Source: Flavobacterium orientale (GTDB taxonomy: Bacteria > Bacteroidota > Bacteroidia > Flavobacteriales > Flavobacteriaceae). Taken from it: a DNA stretch of 49,004 bases. Position 1 is the stretch's first letter. Each line of letters begins with the position of its first letter. Below, piece by piece: positions 1 to 9,487 of the stretch. The notes below the pieces were generated by a model. It saw only the letters and a program-made list of their open reading frames with translations. It made no database searches and was not told the origin of the DNA. A program made the position numbers and the translations under genes. Where the stretch lies: the NCBI RefSeq assembly GCF_014638005.1, contig NZ_BMFG01000013.1, positions 1 to 49,004 on the forward strand, written 5' to 3'.

Positions 1-3000
1 CTACCTCACGTTCAGCACCCGTAGATAAATTCTTAACAAAGAAAGTATAACCCGTGATATTGGTACCCGCAGGTAATGGTGATAAACGGAAATCGCCACG
101 TAAAGTTTGATTGATACTGGTTAAAGTGGCACCACAATTATCATTACGCAAACGCGATAAAACAATCGCACAACCATCATAAATATCCGTATTACAATCT
201 TGTGAGATATTATCATAACAAATCACAGGAGCTCCGGGGTAAATGGAAGCGTCGTTGTCGTTGCAGTCGCCGCCACCTAATAAATCTTCTGCCTTTTTAT
301 AGGTAGCACCCGGTGAGTCACAACTTACAACAGCTTCGCCAGTGTAGTAATTGTCGTTATCAACATCTACATACCAAGTCGATTGAGCAGTCACCATTAA
401 AGTAGCAGTATTATTTTCAGTTAAGTTTACTGTAGTACCCGCTATGATAGTAAAATCATCGTCCATTCTGGCAACCGATAACACTGTTATGCTAGTGCCA
501 TTCAAAGAAAATGCAAGAGGTAATGCAAAAGAAGCTGTACCGCCCGGAGACGCTGATAATGCTATCGTTGTGGCTTCACCACCATTCAATTGATAAGTCA
601 AAGCTGTAGTCTCTTGAGCCAATAAACCCGTTACGTTGAAAGTAGCCGTTTGACCATCACAAACAGATGCTGCTTGAGCAATGCTGCCGAACGTGGCAGG
701 AGCTGATAAAGTGATAACCGTAATAGGGTTGGAATTTACGGAAACACTTGTTGGAGCAACCGCTCGAACACGATAGTAATAGGTTGTTGCTTCTAACAAT
801 CCGGTTACAGGATAAGTTGTTACATCATCAACATTCAAATCATTATAATCTACAAGTAATGAAGGTGTTAAAATTGAACTACTTGTAAAACTAAGATTAT
901 CTATTGCAGGTCTTGCACTGGCATTATTGTCTATTCGAATTATATAGTCCCCTGAAATATTCAAATTGCCGGCACTGAAAGTAGAGACATTCGTGTTATA
1001 AGGCTGTGTGCCTACAGGAGTTGAGTTTACAAATCCGGGACCGTGTAATACAGTGACAGATAGCTCACCACCTGAACCTGTAAATGCTTGTTTCACATCA
1101 AAAGAAATTGCATTAAGCCCTCCCGAAATAGGATTCGATATTAAGTAAGCATCTGCTTCATTTCGCAAAGTAATTGCCGGATTTCCTGAAAATACTACTT
1201 CATCTGTTCTGGATTTGTAGGCTGTCCATGTTATCTCTCCTACTCCTGTCCAACTACGAGTAGTATACGTCGAAGCCGTACCTCCTCCCACATTGTCAAA
1301 AGTCTCAGTTGTTGTACTACCGGGAACGGACATCGCAAAATTTTCGTTGGTACTTACATCCAAACGGTAGGATGTTGCACCAACTACCGGTTCCCAATTC
1401 GCAACAAACGAACTAACTGTTTCGCCTGAAGCCGGCAAGGCGTTTGGTGCTGCTAAATTATTAGTAGTGAAACTCAATTGAGCACCATATACTAAACCGG
1501 TAGCATCTTGAGCGAAAGCTTGGTAGTAATACAGCGTATTAGCAGTCAATCCAGTAACAGCAGTTCCAAAAGGCACTTCCGTACTGTTAGTCATATCAGA
1601 AGAAAGGCTATAGGAAACACCGGAGGTAATCACGGCACTACAACCTGCTGTTGTACTACCCGATAAAGTCGCACCATCTGACGTAATAGCGGTTGCTTCG
1701 GTAGTTGTTACCAGAACCGGCGTATTAACACCAAAACCGGTAATCTCAAATTCATATTCCGGTGTAATTCCTGCACCACTAATCGCTACAGTAGCACTAA
1801 ATGCCCCTGTTTGCGTTGGTGTAAAACGCACCCATACTTCTTGATTGGTTAATGTAGCACCTGCATTAGGCACTACCAAGGGGTTGCTATACACGCCGTC
1901 TGATGACAACGAAAATGTCAATTCAGCTGCTGCAGAAGCTACATTCAAGTTGGATGATTCTAAATAGTTACCATCAAAAACAAACGAAGTGATAGCACTA
2001 TTTGAAGACCCTGTAGTACATACTTCTTCAAAAGAAGGTGCATCACCTACCAAAGTCGCATTCGGTAAATTAGATAACGTGGTAAAGGTAACTACTTCAC
2101 CGTATGTTGTTCCTTGTTCGTTTGTAGCAAAAGCTCGGTACGAATAGGTAGTATTGATAGTTAAGTCGGTTGCTGTAGCAAGTGAAAACGGACCCACCTC
2201 AGCAGTTGGAGCCACTAAAGTAGTTACAAAATCAGCTCCCAAAACCGGAGTTGGCTGTACACCGGTTTCCGCATACACGATACCGCGTTGGGAAACGGCT
2301 GTATCACCTGAAGCAGTAACCGTACCACTCAAAGTAGCCGAAGTCAACGTAATATCAGTGGCCATAGCATCAGATATTACGGCCGGTGCATAAGCAATTA
2401 CTGTGGGTTCCGAAGCGGGACTTTCACAACCATTGGCATCGGTGGTTATTACCGTATATGAACCTGAGGTAGTAGCCGTTATCGTCGCTGTAGTCGCTGT
2501 AGTCGACCATACAAAATCAGTTCCTCCTGTGGCAGTTAATTCTTGTGGTGTTCCTGCCGGTAGTACAATTGTACCAGTAGGTTCAATTATAGCCGTTGGT
2601 AAATCGTTAACGAAAACTTGACGTTGTCCGCTAGCCCAAGCTCCTGCACAACCGTTGGGAGTCACATAACTTGCAAAAGTAGCCGATGCGGTTAAAGCCT
2701 CAGGAGTAAAATTAGTTCCCGTACCCACTAAAGTCCATTCTGCCGGAATAGTCGAACCGGTTGGTGCAGTTGTAGTACCATCAAATTGGTACCAAGAATA
2801 CGCATACGAACCGGTACTTCCTGTAGCCGCAGTAACTTGTAAAGCACTTGGCGTAGTTCCGGAACAAATAGTTTCTGTTGCGGCTGTTATGCCACAGCTA
2901 TTTGCCGGTGTGGCACTGTTACGAGGTGTAGGTGTTCCAGTTACAAAATCAACAGAATTCGAATTAGTATCCGTACAACCCGCATTCAAACGAATAACGG

Positions 3001-5647
3001 CTGTAGTGTTACTTGGTGCAGACGTTGGGCCGGCTCCTTCATAACCATTTGCAGCTCCGTACCCGACAAAATCAATTATACCATTCCCATTTCCTGAGCT
3101 TATTGAGCCTGAAAGTGGCGTTGTGTTATTTACTAATGCAACTTTACCGGATGCTGCACCCATTGGAATTGTACCTACTGCATCAGAACTTGGTAATGGT
3201 GATCCATTAGATCCACCAGCTTGGTAAACTAAATAATAACCTCCAGCTGGTATCAAGCCTGTTAAATTAGTTACATTCCAAGCAGTTCCTGAAGCACTAG
3301 TATGCTGGACAGACCAACCATCTAATGATATAGCTGTTGTTGATTGATTAAACAATTCAATAAAATCGCGGTTAAATGGAGCACCACTATTACCACCACC
3401 ACCATACACTTGACTAATAACCACTTGTGCATCTGGTAATGGCGTAACTATACCTGCTACACTACCAGGCACTAAAGCTGAAGCCACCATAACATTGGTT
3501 GGGTCTGATGAAGGACTCGTACAACCGTTGGCATCCGTAACAACTACCGTATAAGCACTGGTTGAATTAACATCAATACTCTGTGTAGTTGCCCCTGTAG
3601 ACCATAAATAGGTACTACCCGCACTCGCCGTTAAAGTAACCATCTCCCCAAAACAAAGGTCAGTACTACCCGAAGGGGTAATCGTTGGTGTTGACGGTGT
3701 AGGATTAACGACTACCGTCACAGGAGCGGATACCGCACTGTCACAACCTTCGATGGTAGTAACCACAGAATAGTCTCCCGGAGTAGTCACTATAATCGAA
3801 GCTGTTGTGGCTCCGTTAGACCAATTGTACGTTTGAGCCGGACTCGCTTGTAAAAGCACCGATCCACCTGCACAAAAAGTGGTAGGCCCTGCCGGTGTGA
3901 TAGTAGCGGTTGGTGTCGTAAAGATAGTTATTGCTACCGTAGTAGACGCTAACGATTGGGTAGTATTGGTTTGACCGCACCCATTATCTGCTGCATACCC
4001 CACTACAAAATAATAACGCGTTCCTACAGCAGTAGCATCCGTTGCCGGAGCATAAGTGGATGACGTTGCCCCTGCAACTAAAGTAGCTCCGGCAACGGTA
4101 TTGGAATCCGTAGTATTATAATACCACTGGTATTGGTAACTTGGTGTTCCCTGAGCCCCTGCATCTAAAATAGAAGCAGTGATAACACTCGATGGAGCAC
4201 CTTGACAATATGCTTGCGGCTCAGTAGGACTTATGCCGGTGGATAGCGGACATAAAGGAGCGGATGCTGAAGTAATCGTCAATGTTCCGTTTACATAATC
4301 AAAAGTATAATTGGTTGCCTCACCACCACTTGCTACAATAGGATAACTCCCTGCAGTTGCGATATCGGCCGTTGGACTGTCAGCCGTTGGCACAACAGTT
4401 AAATCATTTTCATCTTCCTCATTTACAAAACCGGTATAACTTACCGTGTAAGGGGGTAGCGTCGTATCTTCAACGGTTGTTTTATCATCAGCGGTTACGG
4501 TGAGTAGAGCTGGTGTAACAGTAACTGAACCGGCAACCGGCGTAAAGCTATAATTAGCTGCTGTTAAACTAGAAGTTACAGGTGTAATAGTCAATCCGGC
4601 CGTTCCTGCTCCGGAAGTAGCTACATAAGTTGTTGTATAAGAAACACTACCTCCTAAAACCGCGGCGGTATCGCCATTGACAAAACCGGTGGGTGAAAAA
4701 TTACCCTCTGCAAGAACCGTAACAGCTGATGTTCCGTACGAAACTGATTGATTTCCTGCTGTTATGTTTAGTGGTGCTTTTGACACTTCATTTCCGGAGG
4801 CAGAAGTGGTTATATTTACAGAAGTAGCTCCTGTACTGGATAAAATGACTGATTGGGTATTATAAGTACCTGCTGATGCAATTGCACTTAATCGCACCAA
4901 AAAAGAAATGCCTCCTGCATTAGCTTCTGAAGCGGTATAGCTGGCAGTTGTACCATAAGACACAACATCATTTCGTGAAACTTCAAAGCCTGATGGGGCT
5001 GTTGCTACTAAACTGTTTGTTAAATTAGAACCGGACACAACAAAAGATTGCGAATTGGATGCTGTTCCATAGATGGTTGCAAATTCTTCCGATGAAGTAA
5101 CACCTCCATTAATAGTTGACTGAGGAGCAGAAATAGTTGCATTAAAATCATCAATATAGATTGTTGCAGCTGTACGGTAAATTTGAATTTTATTTACGAG
5201 GGGATTATTAACTAAAATCGTTCGCAAAGTTTTTGTCGTACTTATAGTAAATGGTGACCCAGGGGCGGGTGACCAAGAAAGTCCATTATCAGTTGAAATA
5301 TTAACTTGATATGCTCCTGATATAGTTGAAGAAGTCACATAAAATGAAATAGTTCCTACTCCACCTGTTAAAGTTGGTGTAATTATTTGAGAAGCTGTTG
5401 CACTTCTTAATTGAGCTGATCTTGTTCCACTTTGCACACCAGTCGTCCCTGAAATAACATCTTTAATTTGCCATGAGCCTGAGACAAGTGTGTAACTTGT
5501 AAGTACAGAATTATATGAAGTTGGTAATCCTGTTTCAAAACTCTCAAAAATTTGAGCATTTGATGCAATAGGTATTAGCAAGAAAATAGGTAATAGCCTA
5601 AAAATCTTTTTGAAATTTTGCATTCTGAAAAGTATTTTATTTTCCAT
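1..5647 (-). CDS. Giant secreted multidomain adhesin-like T9SS substrate, C-terminus beyond window
   Basis: An uninterrupted minus-strand frame runs from ATG at 5647 to the window edge (1,882 codons, no stop). The N-terminus is a signal peptide (LLPIFLLIPIASNAQ), with a second possible ATG at 5623. Domains visible in order: a jelly-roll-like N-terminal region (about 35-190); MBG/Ig-like repeats with YGTSAVTV-type motifs (about 290-450); Ig/PKD-like repeats carrying YNWSNGATT and YLWSTGATT motifs (about 560-720); a lamin-tail domain (about 736-860, VVISQVYGGGG then FIELFN); FN3-like repeats (about 1080-1410); and a MopE-like metal-binding motif near 1793 (DCNDNDASIYPGAP). This architecture is typical of large flavobacterial surface or released proteins exported by the type IX system. 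The sorting domain would lie outside the window. The ligand is unknown. Confidence 0.9.
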   Translation of the reverse strand, partial: MENKILFRMQNFKKIFRLLPIFLLIPIASNAQIFESFETGLPTSYNSVLTSYTLVSGSWQIKDVISGTTGVQSGTRSAQLRSATASQIITPTLTGGVGTISFYVTSSTISGAYQVNISTDNGLSWSPAPGSPFTISTTKTLRTILVNNPLVNKIQIYRTAATIYIDDFNATISAPQSTINGGVTSSEEFATIYGTASNSQSFVVSGSNLTNSLVATAPSGFEVSRNDVVSYGTTASYTASEANAGGISFLVRLSAIASAGTYNTQSVILSSTGATSVNITTSASGNEVSKAPLNITAGNQSVSYGTSAVTVLAEGNFSPTGFVNGDTAAVLGGSVSYTTTYVATSGAGTAGLTITPVTSSLTAANYSFTPVAGSVTVTPALLTVTADDKTTVEDTTLPPYTVSYTGFVNEEDENDLTVVPTADSPTADIATAGSYPIVASGGEATNYTFDYVNGTLTITSASAPLCPLSTGISPTEPQAYCQGAPSSVITASILDAGAQGTPSYQYQWYYNTTDSNTVAGATLVAGATSSTYAPATDATAVGTRYYFVVGYAADNGCGQTNTTQSLASTTVAITIFTTPTATITPAGPTTFCAGGSVLLQASPAQTYNWSNGATTASIIVTTPGDYSVVTTIEGCDSAVSAPVTVVVNPTPSTPTITPSGSTDLCFGEMVTLTASAGSTYLWSTGATTQSIDVNSTSAYTVVVTDANGCTSPSSDPTNVMVASALVPGSVAGIVTPLPDAQVVISQVYGGGGNSGAPFNRDFIELFNQSTTAISLDGWSVQHTSASGTAWNVTNLTGLIPAGGYYLVYQAGGSNGSPLPSSDAVGTIPMGAASGKVALVNNTTPLSGSISSGNGNGIIDFVGYGAANGYEGAGPTSAPSNTTAVIRLNAGCTDTNSNSVDFVTGTPTPRNSATPANSCGITAATETICSGTTPSALQVTAATGSTGSYAYSWYQFDGTTTAPTGSTIPAEWTLVGTGTNFTPEALTASATFASYVTPNGCAGAWASGQRQVFVNDLPTAIIEPTGTIVLPAGTPQELTATGGTDFVWSTTATTATITATTSGSYTVITTDANGCESPASEPTVIAYAPAVISDAMATDITLTSATLSGTVTASGDTAVSQRGIVYAETGVQPTPVLGADFVTTLVAPTAEVGPFSLATATDLTINTTYSYRAFATNEQGTTYGEVVTFTTLSNLPNATLVGDAPSFEEVCTTGSSNSAITSFVFDGNYLESSNLNVASAAAELTFSLSSDGVYSNPLVVPNAGATLTNQEVWVRFTPTQTGAFSATVAISGAGITPEYEFEITGFGVNTPVLVTTTEATAITSDGATLSGSTTAGCSAVITSGVSYSLSSDMTNSTEVPFGTAVTGLTANTLYYYQAFAQDATGLVYGAQLSFTTNNLAAPNALPASGETVSSFVANWEPVVGATSYRLDVSTNENFAMSVPGSTTTETFDNVGGGTASTYTTRSWTGVGEITWTAYKSRTDEVVFSGNPAITLRNEADAYLISNPISGGLNAISFDVKQAFTGSGGELSVTVLHGPGFVNSTPVGTQPYNTNVSTFSAGNLNISGDYIIRIDNNASARPAIDNLSFTSSSILTPSLLVDYNDLNVDDVTTYPVTGLLEATTYYYRVRAVAPTSVSVNSNPITVITLSAPATFGSIAQAASVCDGQTATFNVTGLLAQETTALTYQLNGGEATTIALSASPGGTASFALPLAFSLNGTSITVLSVARMDDDFTIIAGTTVNLTENNTATLMVTAQSTWYVDVDNDNYYTGEAVVSCDSPGATYKKAEDLLGGGDCNDNDASIYPGAPVICYDNISQDCNTDIYDGCAIVLSRLRNDNCGATLTSINQTLRGDFRLSPLPAGTNITGYTFFVKNLSTGAEREV

Positions 5648-6149
5648 AATTAAATATTAAATTGAAAGCAAAAATATCGATAAAAACGCTAGAAAATAGG
5701 ACAAAACTTTACGTAATTGTTAACATTATATGAACAAGTCACTAGTCGAGTAAAAGCGTCGTTTGTCGATAAAAATCGAACTGCATTAACGATAATACTT
5801 ACAATAAAAATTATTGAAAATATATGGATACTAAGCAAAATGTATTTTTATTGTGTTAAAAATATAATTTCCTAGCTTGTAGATGTGCACTACTTAAATT
5901 AAAATCTTTGAGAATTTCATTAACCCCTTAAAATGTGAATAAAAAAATATGTCTTTTTTTTACATAATCTTACAATTTGTCAGTAGTTGATGATTTTAAG
6001 AGAAGAATTAAAATCGATTAGCAAACCATGATAACCACAATGAAATTTGGATAAGCCTCCCGGAAGGCATAGTTGAACATACAGCAAAGAGATTAAACCA
6101 TCACTTATAAAAATTCGACAAATTCCAACTCCGTCACCAAATTCTTTAA
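5648..6149. other. AT-rich intergenic region with adhesin promoter
   Basis: No credible ORF is present. On the minus strand TATTTTTG (5669-5676) matches the Bacteroidota -7 consensus TAnnTTTG, 22 bases before the adhesin ATG, so it may be its core promoter. The rest is low-GC sequence in which I see no repeat or RNA gene. Confidence 0.4.
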
Positions 6150-6791
6150 CTAATACCAATCCGCGTGCATTCGTTCCTCACCTAAATAAATAATCAATCC
6201 CACAGAAAACGTGTAATGACCTCCATTGCGGTAGGCAACTGTAGGTGGGTCAAATGGAATACCATCAAAAGAAAAGTGTTGTTTTATGGTATGCGTATAA
6301 GACAGTGTAATCGGTAAAGCTAATTTGTCAGACAATTTGAACATAGGGGTCAAACCAATAAGTATATTACCGTTATGTTCTCTGGAGTCATTAAATAACG
6401 AACGGGCAAAACTAACACCCAATCCTCCATGAGCATACAAACCCATAAGTTCATTAGTGGCATAAGGCAATCCCAATTGGCGTCCCAAGTTATAGTACGC
6501 TTGGGCATCCATTCGGAAAAAACTAGTCCCTAAATCGGCCGATTCGGAAAAACGGTCAAAAGCCAATTGGCCTTTAACCCCCCAGTCCTGATTGAACATA
6601 TAACGGGCTCCCAAAGCAATGTGCGTCACCGATACAAAACTTTTATCGGACACTTCAGAAACAATTCGAGTAGGGATACTAACACCATAACCCCCTTCTA
6701 AAGAGAACTGGTTGTAAGGCGTGTATCTGGGTTGTGCGAGCATAGCCTGGCTACACAAGTAACACAATAGTAGGTATATTATAGATCTCAT
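6150..6791 (-). CDS. Small outer-membrane beta-barrel protein (OmpA-N-like)
   Basis: 213 residues. Residues 1-19 form a signal peptide ending MLAQP. The mature part alternates short amphipathic strands rich in Tyr/Phe/Gly (FSLEGGYGVSIP, ALGARYMFNQDWGVKGQLAFD, HYTFSVGLIIYLG), the pattern of an 8-stranded barrel. It resembles the N-terminal barrel of flavobacterial OmpA-family proteins, but the peptidoglycan-binding OmpA C-terminal domain is absent, so it is probably a membrane-only barrel. The gene stands alone, with repeats and AT-rich spacers on both sides. The role (structural, porin or adhesin) cannot be told from sequence. Confidence 0.75.
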   Translation of the reverse strand: MRSIIYLLLCYLCSQAMLAQPRYTPYNQFSLEGGYGVSIPTRIVSEVSDKSFVSVTHIALGARYMFNQDWGVKGQLAFDRFSESADLGTSFFRMDAQAYYNLGRQLGLPYATNELMGLYAHGGLGVSFARSLFNDSREHNGNILIGLTPMFKLSDKLALPITLSYTHTIKQHFSFDGIPFDPPTVAYRNGGHYTFSVGLIIYLGEERMHADWY

Positions 6792-7347
6792 GGCGGGGCA
6801 AATTTACAATCTTTAAAATAAAAAGTGCAACACTCTTGTTATTTTTTTGTGAAATTTATCACAAAAAACACCTAATTGTTGATGAGAAAACTTAGCCGAT
6901 TGCCACTACTAGTAGCTGAACAGTATCACAATCTTTATCTTAAAAATATATTTCGCTTCTTTTTTAAACTACCGGGAAGCAAAAAAATTGTGCCAACCTA
7001 TTAGGAATGAATAAAAAAATACCTAATGTTAGGAATCAGTTTATTACACACTGCTCATCTAGTACAGTTTGTCGTTCCAAAAGAGAATGATCTTATAATC
7101 AAAGTCACTCAAGCATAGCACGCCACGTGTGACTGTGATTATAAGAAAACTATCTAGCAAAAGACACAGAGCCGCCAATTCTTTGCGACTTCGCGTCCAG
7201 AAAAAATTTATTAATTACCCTCAGTTCCTGCGTGAACATTTGACTATTTCTGCAAAACCTCCATAAATTTTTAAAACCCAAGTAACCGGATTAAAATCCG
7301 GCCCTACAAAATCGGTCGAGCCTACGGCTCTGTTATGTGGATCTGAA
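6792..7347. other. Intergenic region with short palindromes and a decayed copy of a gene end
   Basis: No intact gene. The stretch 7243-7278 resembles the 3' end of the SRPBCC gene at 7348: on the minus strand it reads FMEVLQK followed by a stop, as the real gene does, but with an in-frame stop just upstream. Between the two copies lie two palindromes: CCGGATT-AA-AATCCGG (7286-7301) and GAGCC-TAC-GGCTC (7318-7330). This looks like a repeat inserted at the gene end with duplication of the terminal codons. Confidence 0.5.
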
Positions 7348-8022
7348 TCACTTCTGCAGCACCTCCATAAAATCCTTAAAATTTGTCACATCCTCTCGAA
7401 TCAACTTCTCAAAATAAGGCGTCAAAAATTTAGCAGCAACCGCTCCTACAGCACCCATCGGAGCCTCATAAGAAATCGTAATATCCAATTCCGTACTTTG
7501 CCCGTTCGCTTTAAACAGCACCTTTCCCGAATTAGTGACACCCGAATCCGGAAGCGACTGCCAGCTCAGCATTTTTTCCTTTTCCTCTTTTGCAATGGCG
7601 GCTTTCCAAGTGAGCGTACCAATACCCGCCGGACCTTTTGCCGTCCATTCCGAAAGGGTTGGATTTATCGTTTTAACCGATTCCAAATGCTTCATAAATC
7701 GGGGTAAATTTTCAAGATTACGCCAAAAAGCATACACGTCGGCAACCGGTTTGTTGACCACCGTCTGTAAATGAATGGTCACATCAGTGCCTTTTTCATT
7801 TTTAAGATGGTCCACCGCATCATAAACGGGACAATAGCCTGAAACACCTCGCAAAAGAATAGCTGTTCCTATGGTGATTTTACCCCAGCATTTTTCTTTT
7901 TGCGTTCCTTTATACAGGAGATAGGCACCCAAGGTGACCATCGCGATACGCTCTGCTTGCGATACGTTCGTTTTACCTACAGAAGCAGGTAAGTGTCTTG
8001 CAATTGATTCTTGTACATTCAT
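7348..8022 (-). CDS. DUF2892-like membrane segment plus SRPBCC (START-like) domain protein
   Basis: 224 residues. The N-terminal ~70 residues carry two hydrophobic stretches (IAMVTLGAYLLYKG; ITIGTAILLRGVSGYCPVYD), the pattern of DUF2892/YgaP-type inner-membrane hairpins. Residues about 78-222 form an SRPBCC helix-grip domain (VNKPVADVYAFWRNLENLPRFMKHLESV at the start; a long C-terminal helix at the end). SRPBCC domains bind hydrophobic ligands, and members fused to DUF2892 are common in stress-linked loci. The ligand is unknown. The 3' end is followed by a decayed duplicate of its last codons, and the upstream region is filled by tandem palindromic repeats. Confidence 0.8.
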   Translation of the reverse strand: MNVQESIARHLPASVGKTNVSQAERIAMVTLGAYLLYKGTQKEKCWGKITIGTAILLRGVSGYCPVYDAVDHLKNEKGTDVTIHLQTVVNKPVADVYAFWRNLENLPRFMKHLESVKTINPTLSEWTAKGPAGIGTLTWKAAIAKEEKEKMLSWQSLPDSGVTNSGKVLFKANGQSTELDITISYEAPMGAVGAVAAKFLTPYFEKLIREDVTNFKDFMEVLQK

Positions 8023-8080
8023 AATTTCGATTTTTTTTTATTAATTTATTTTATTTGTAATTCAATTTGGTGGTTTTTTT

Positions 8081-8432
8081 AACCACATAGAGCCATAGAT
8101 TTTCATAGCTAGTAAGACGCTTCGCTCAATTAAAGAGACACCTAGCTATGCGAAACCAAGCATTGGTTCTATGTCCTTTTTCCTATGTACCTATGTGGTT
8201 AAATTTTTTGTTGTTCTTGCTTTAACCACATAGAAACATAGTTTTCCATAGCTTTCCGCACAATTAAAGTAACACCTAGCTATGCGAATCCAAGCATTGG
8301 TTCTATGTCCTTTTTCCTATGTACCTATGTGGTTAAATTTTTTGTTGTTCTTGCTTTAACCACATAGAAACATAGTTTTTTTCATAGCAGTAAGACGTTT
8401 CGCTCAATTAAAGTGATACCTAGCTATGCGAA
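8081..8432. repeat. Three tandem ~135-bp repeats with inverted ends
   Basis: Units begin with AACCACATAGA at 8081, 8224 and 8358. The first two close with the inverted end CTATGTGGTT (8191-8200 and 8325-8334). Internally they share the segments CGCTCAATTAAAG, CCTAGCTATGCGAA and GGTTCTATGTCC. Units one and two are complete. Unit three stops abruptly after TAGCTATGCGAA (~8432), inside the neighbouring SET-domain gene. The inverted ends suggest a MITE/REP-like element. No ORF is encoded and no target duplication is obvious. Confidence 0.8.
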
Positions 8433-9040
8433 GAAGGTTCACTGGTGTTTGGAATGATCGGCTTGTAATAACATTCCAACAGCGACCTTAATTGCTCGGG
8501 CCGATGTACGGCGGATACAAACTCATTCCATACCTCCGTAGGAATGAATTGTTGTAAGGGTTGTGCCACTTCTAAAACTGCAGGCACATTTTCTTTAATC
8601 AAAGCGTCCCATTCTTTATAAAACGTGAGAAGATCATCGGGGTAAACCGATTTTCTGATGGCATTTTCATCCATAACCTCCAACGGCTGTGCGACGTTCA
8701 GATAACCATAATCGTCGGTGAGCTCTTCACCGGGATAAATGGTTCGGATTGCAATTTCAAAATCATAAGGCGTGCTAAAACAACTCGGTGTAAAACTATG
8801 ATTGACAAATTTGCCGTTATCCCAACACAATACTTTCTCTCCTTTTTTATTGGTGAACGAGTACGTTTCCAAAAAGCATATGATAGCAGGGCTCATCTTT
8901 GTCATTTGATCAGCAGTAACTACCTGATCCAATTCATCCTGTACCCAAGTTATGGTGCCTTTTGGGATAAGTTGCGTGGCGACCAAACCATAGCCTTTTT
9001 CTTTGCTGATAAAGCGTACTTCGGTGTGCGGATGGATCAT
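8420..9040 (-). CDS. SET-domain protein, putative lysine methyltransferase
   Basis: 206 residues. SET hallmarks are visible: GYG near 16-18 (cofactor-side motif), NHS at 80-82 (the conserved N-H-S pseudoknot motif) and ELTDDYGY at 106-112 (catalytic-Tyr region). Known SET enzymes transfer methyl from S-adenosylmethionine to lysine. The post-SET cysteine cluster is absent, as in most small bacterial members, and the substrate is unknown. The last codons and the stop (SSHS-stop) lie in the third copy of the tandem repeat at 8081-8432, so the original C-terminus was probably replaced by repeat DNA. Confidence 0.8.
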   Translation of the reverse strand: MIHPHTEVRFISKEKGYGLVATQLIPKGTITWVQDELDQVVTADQMTKMSPAIICFLETYSFTNKKGEKVLCWDNGKFVNHSFTPSCFSTPYDFEIAIRTIYPGEELTDDYGYLNVAQPLEVMDENAIRKSVYPDDLLTFYKEWDALIKENVPAVLEVAQPLQQFIPTEVWNEFVSAVHRPEQLRSLLECYYKPIIPNTSEPSSHS

Positions 9041-9487
9041 AAATCAAAGGATGACCCTACTTCTCGCTTACTAACCGCTCTTCCTTTATTATCTAGTATA
9101 TGTTCCAACATAAAAGTTTTTTTTAAGTGACTAAATAGGGTACGCAAACCCAATAAAAACAGCAAAACGCTCCCAATGAATCGATTAGTACAAATATAGC
9201 CCCGTGCTTTTGAGATGCATTGCATTTTACGTGGGTATCGTTGTATGATTTACGGGTGTAGAAAGAGTTTGGAGTTTGGAGTAGGGAGTTTGGAGTAGGG
9301 AGTTTAGAGTTTGGAGTATGGAGTATGGAGTATGGAGTACGGAGTATAGAAAATAGTAGATGTACCAACGTGCTTGTCACCCCCTATTTTTGTCACCTCC
9401 CAATTTTTGTCATCCAAGGGATGTCGAAGACGAAATTTTATCCGGCCCGGGCGGAAGGAATCTCCTACCCAGCAGTCAGCCACACTG
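9041..9487. repeat. Intergenic region with GGAGT low-complexity array
   Basis: No supportable gene. From about 9266 to 9349 the sequence is a degenerate array of GGAGTTT, GGAGTA and GGAGTATG units, a kind of low-complexity filler common between flavobacterial genes. ORFs through it translate to repetitive Pro/Asn/Ser/Leu peptides and are treated as artefacts. Confidence 0.7.

Noticed and set aside
2154..3210. Plus-strand ORFs of 65-79 aa
   Set aside because: They lie antisense inside the continuous adhesin frame and are low-complexity Val/Ala/Ser/Thr translations of its repeats.
8081..8432. Possible CRISPR array
   Set aside because: Units are ~135 bp, internally similar throughout and bounded by inverted ends. 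There are no short repeats with unique spacers and no cas genes.
9123..9380. Minus-strand 85-aa ORF
   Set aside because: Half of it is a translation of the GGAGT low-complexity array (TPNS/TPYS repeats), so it is not a gene.
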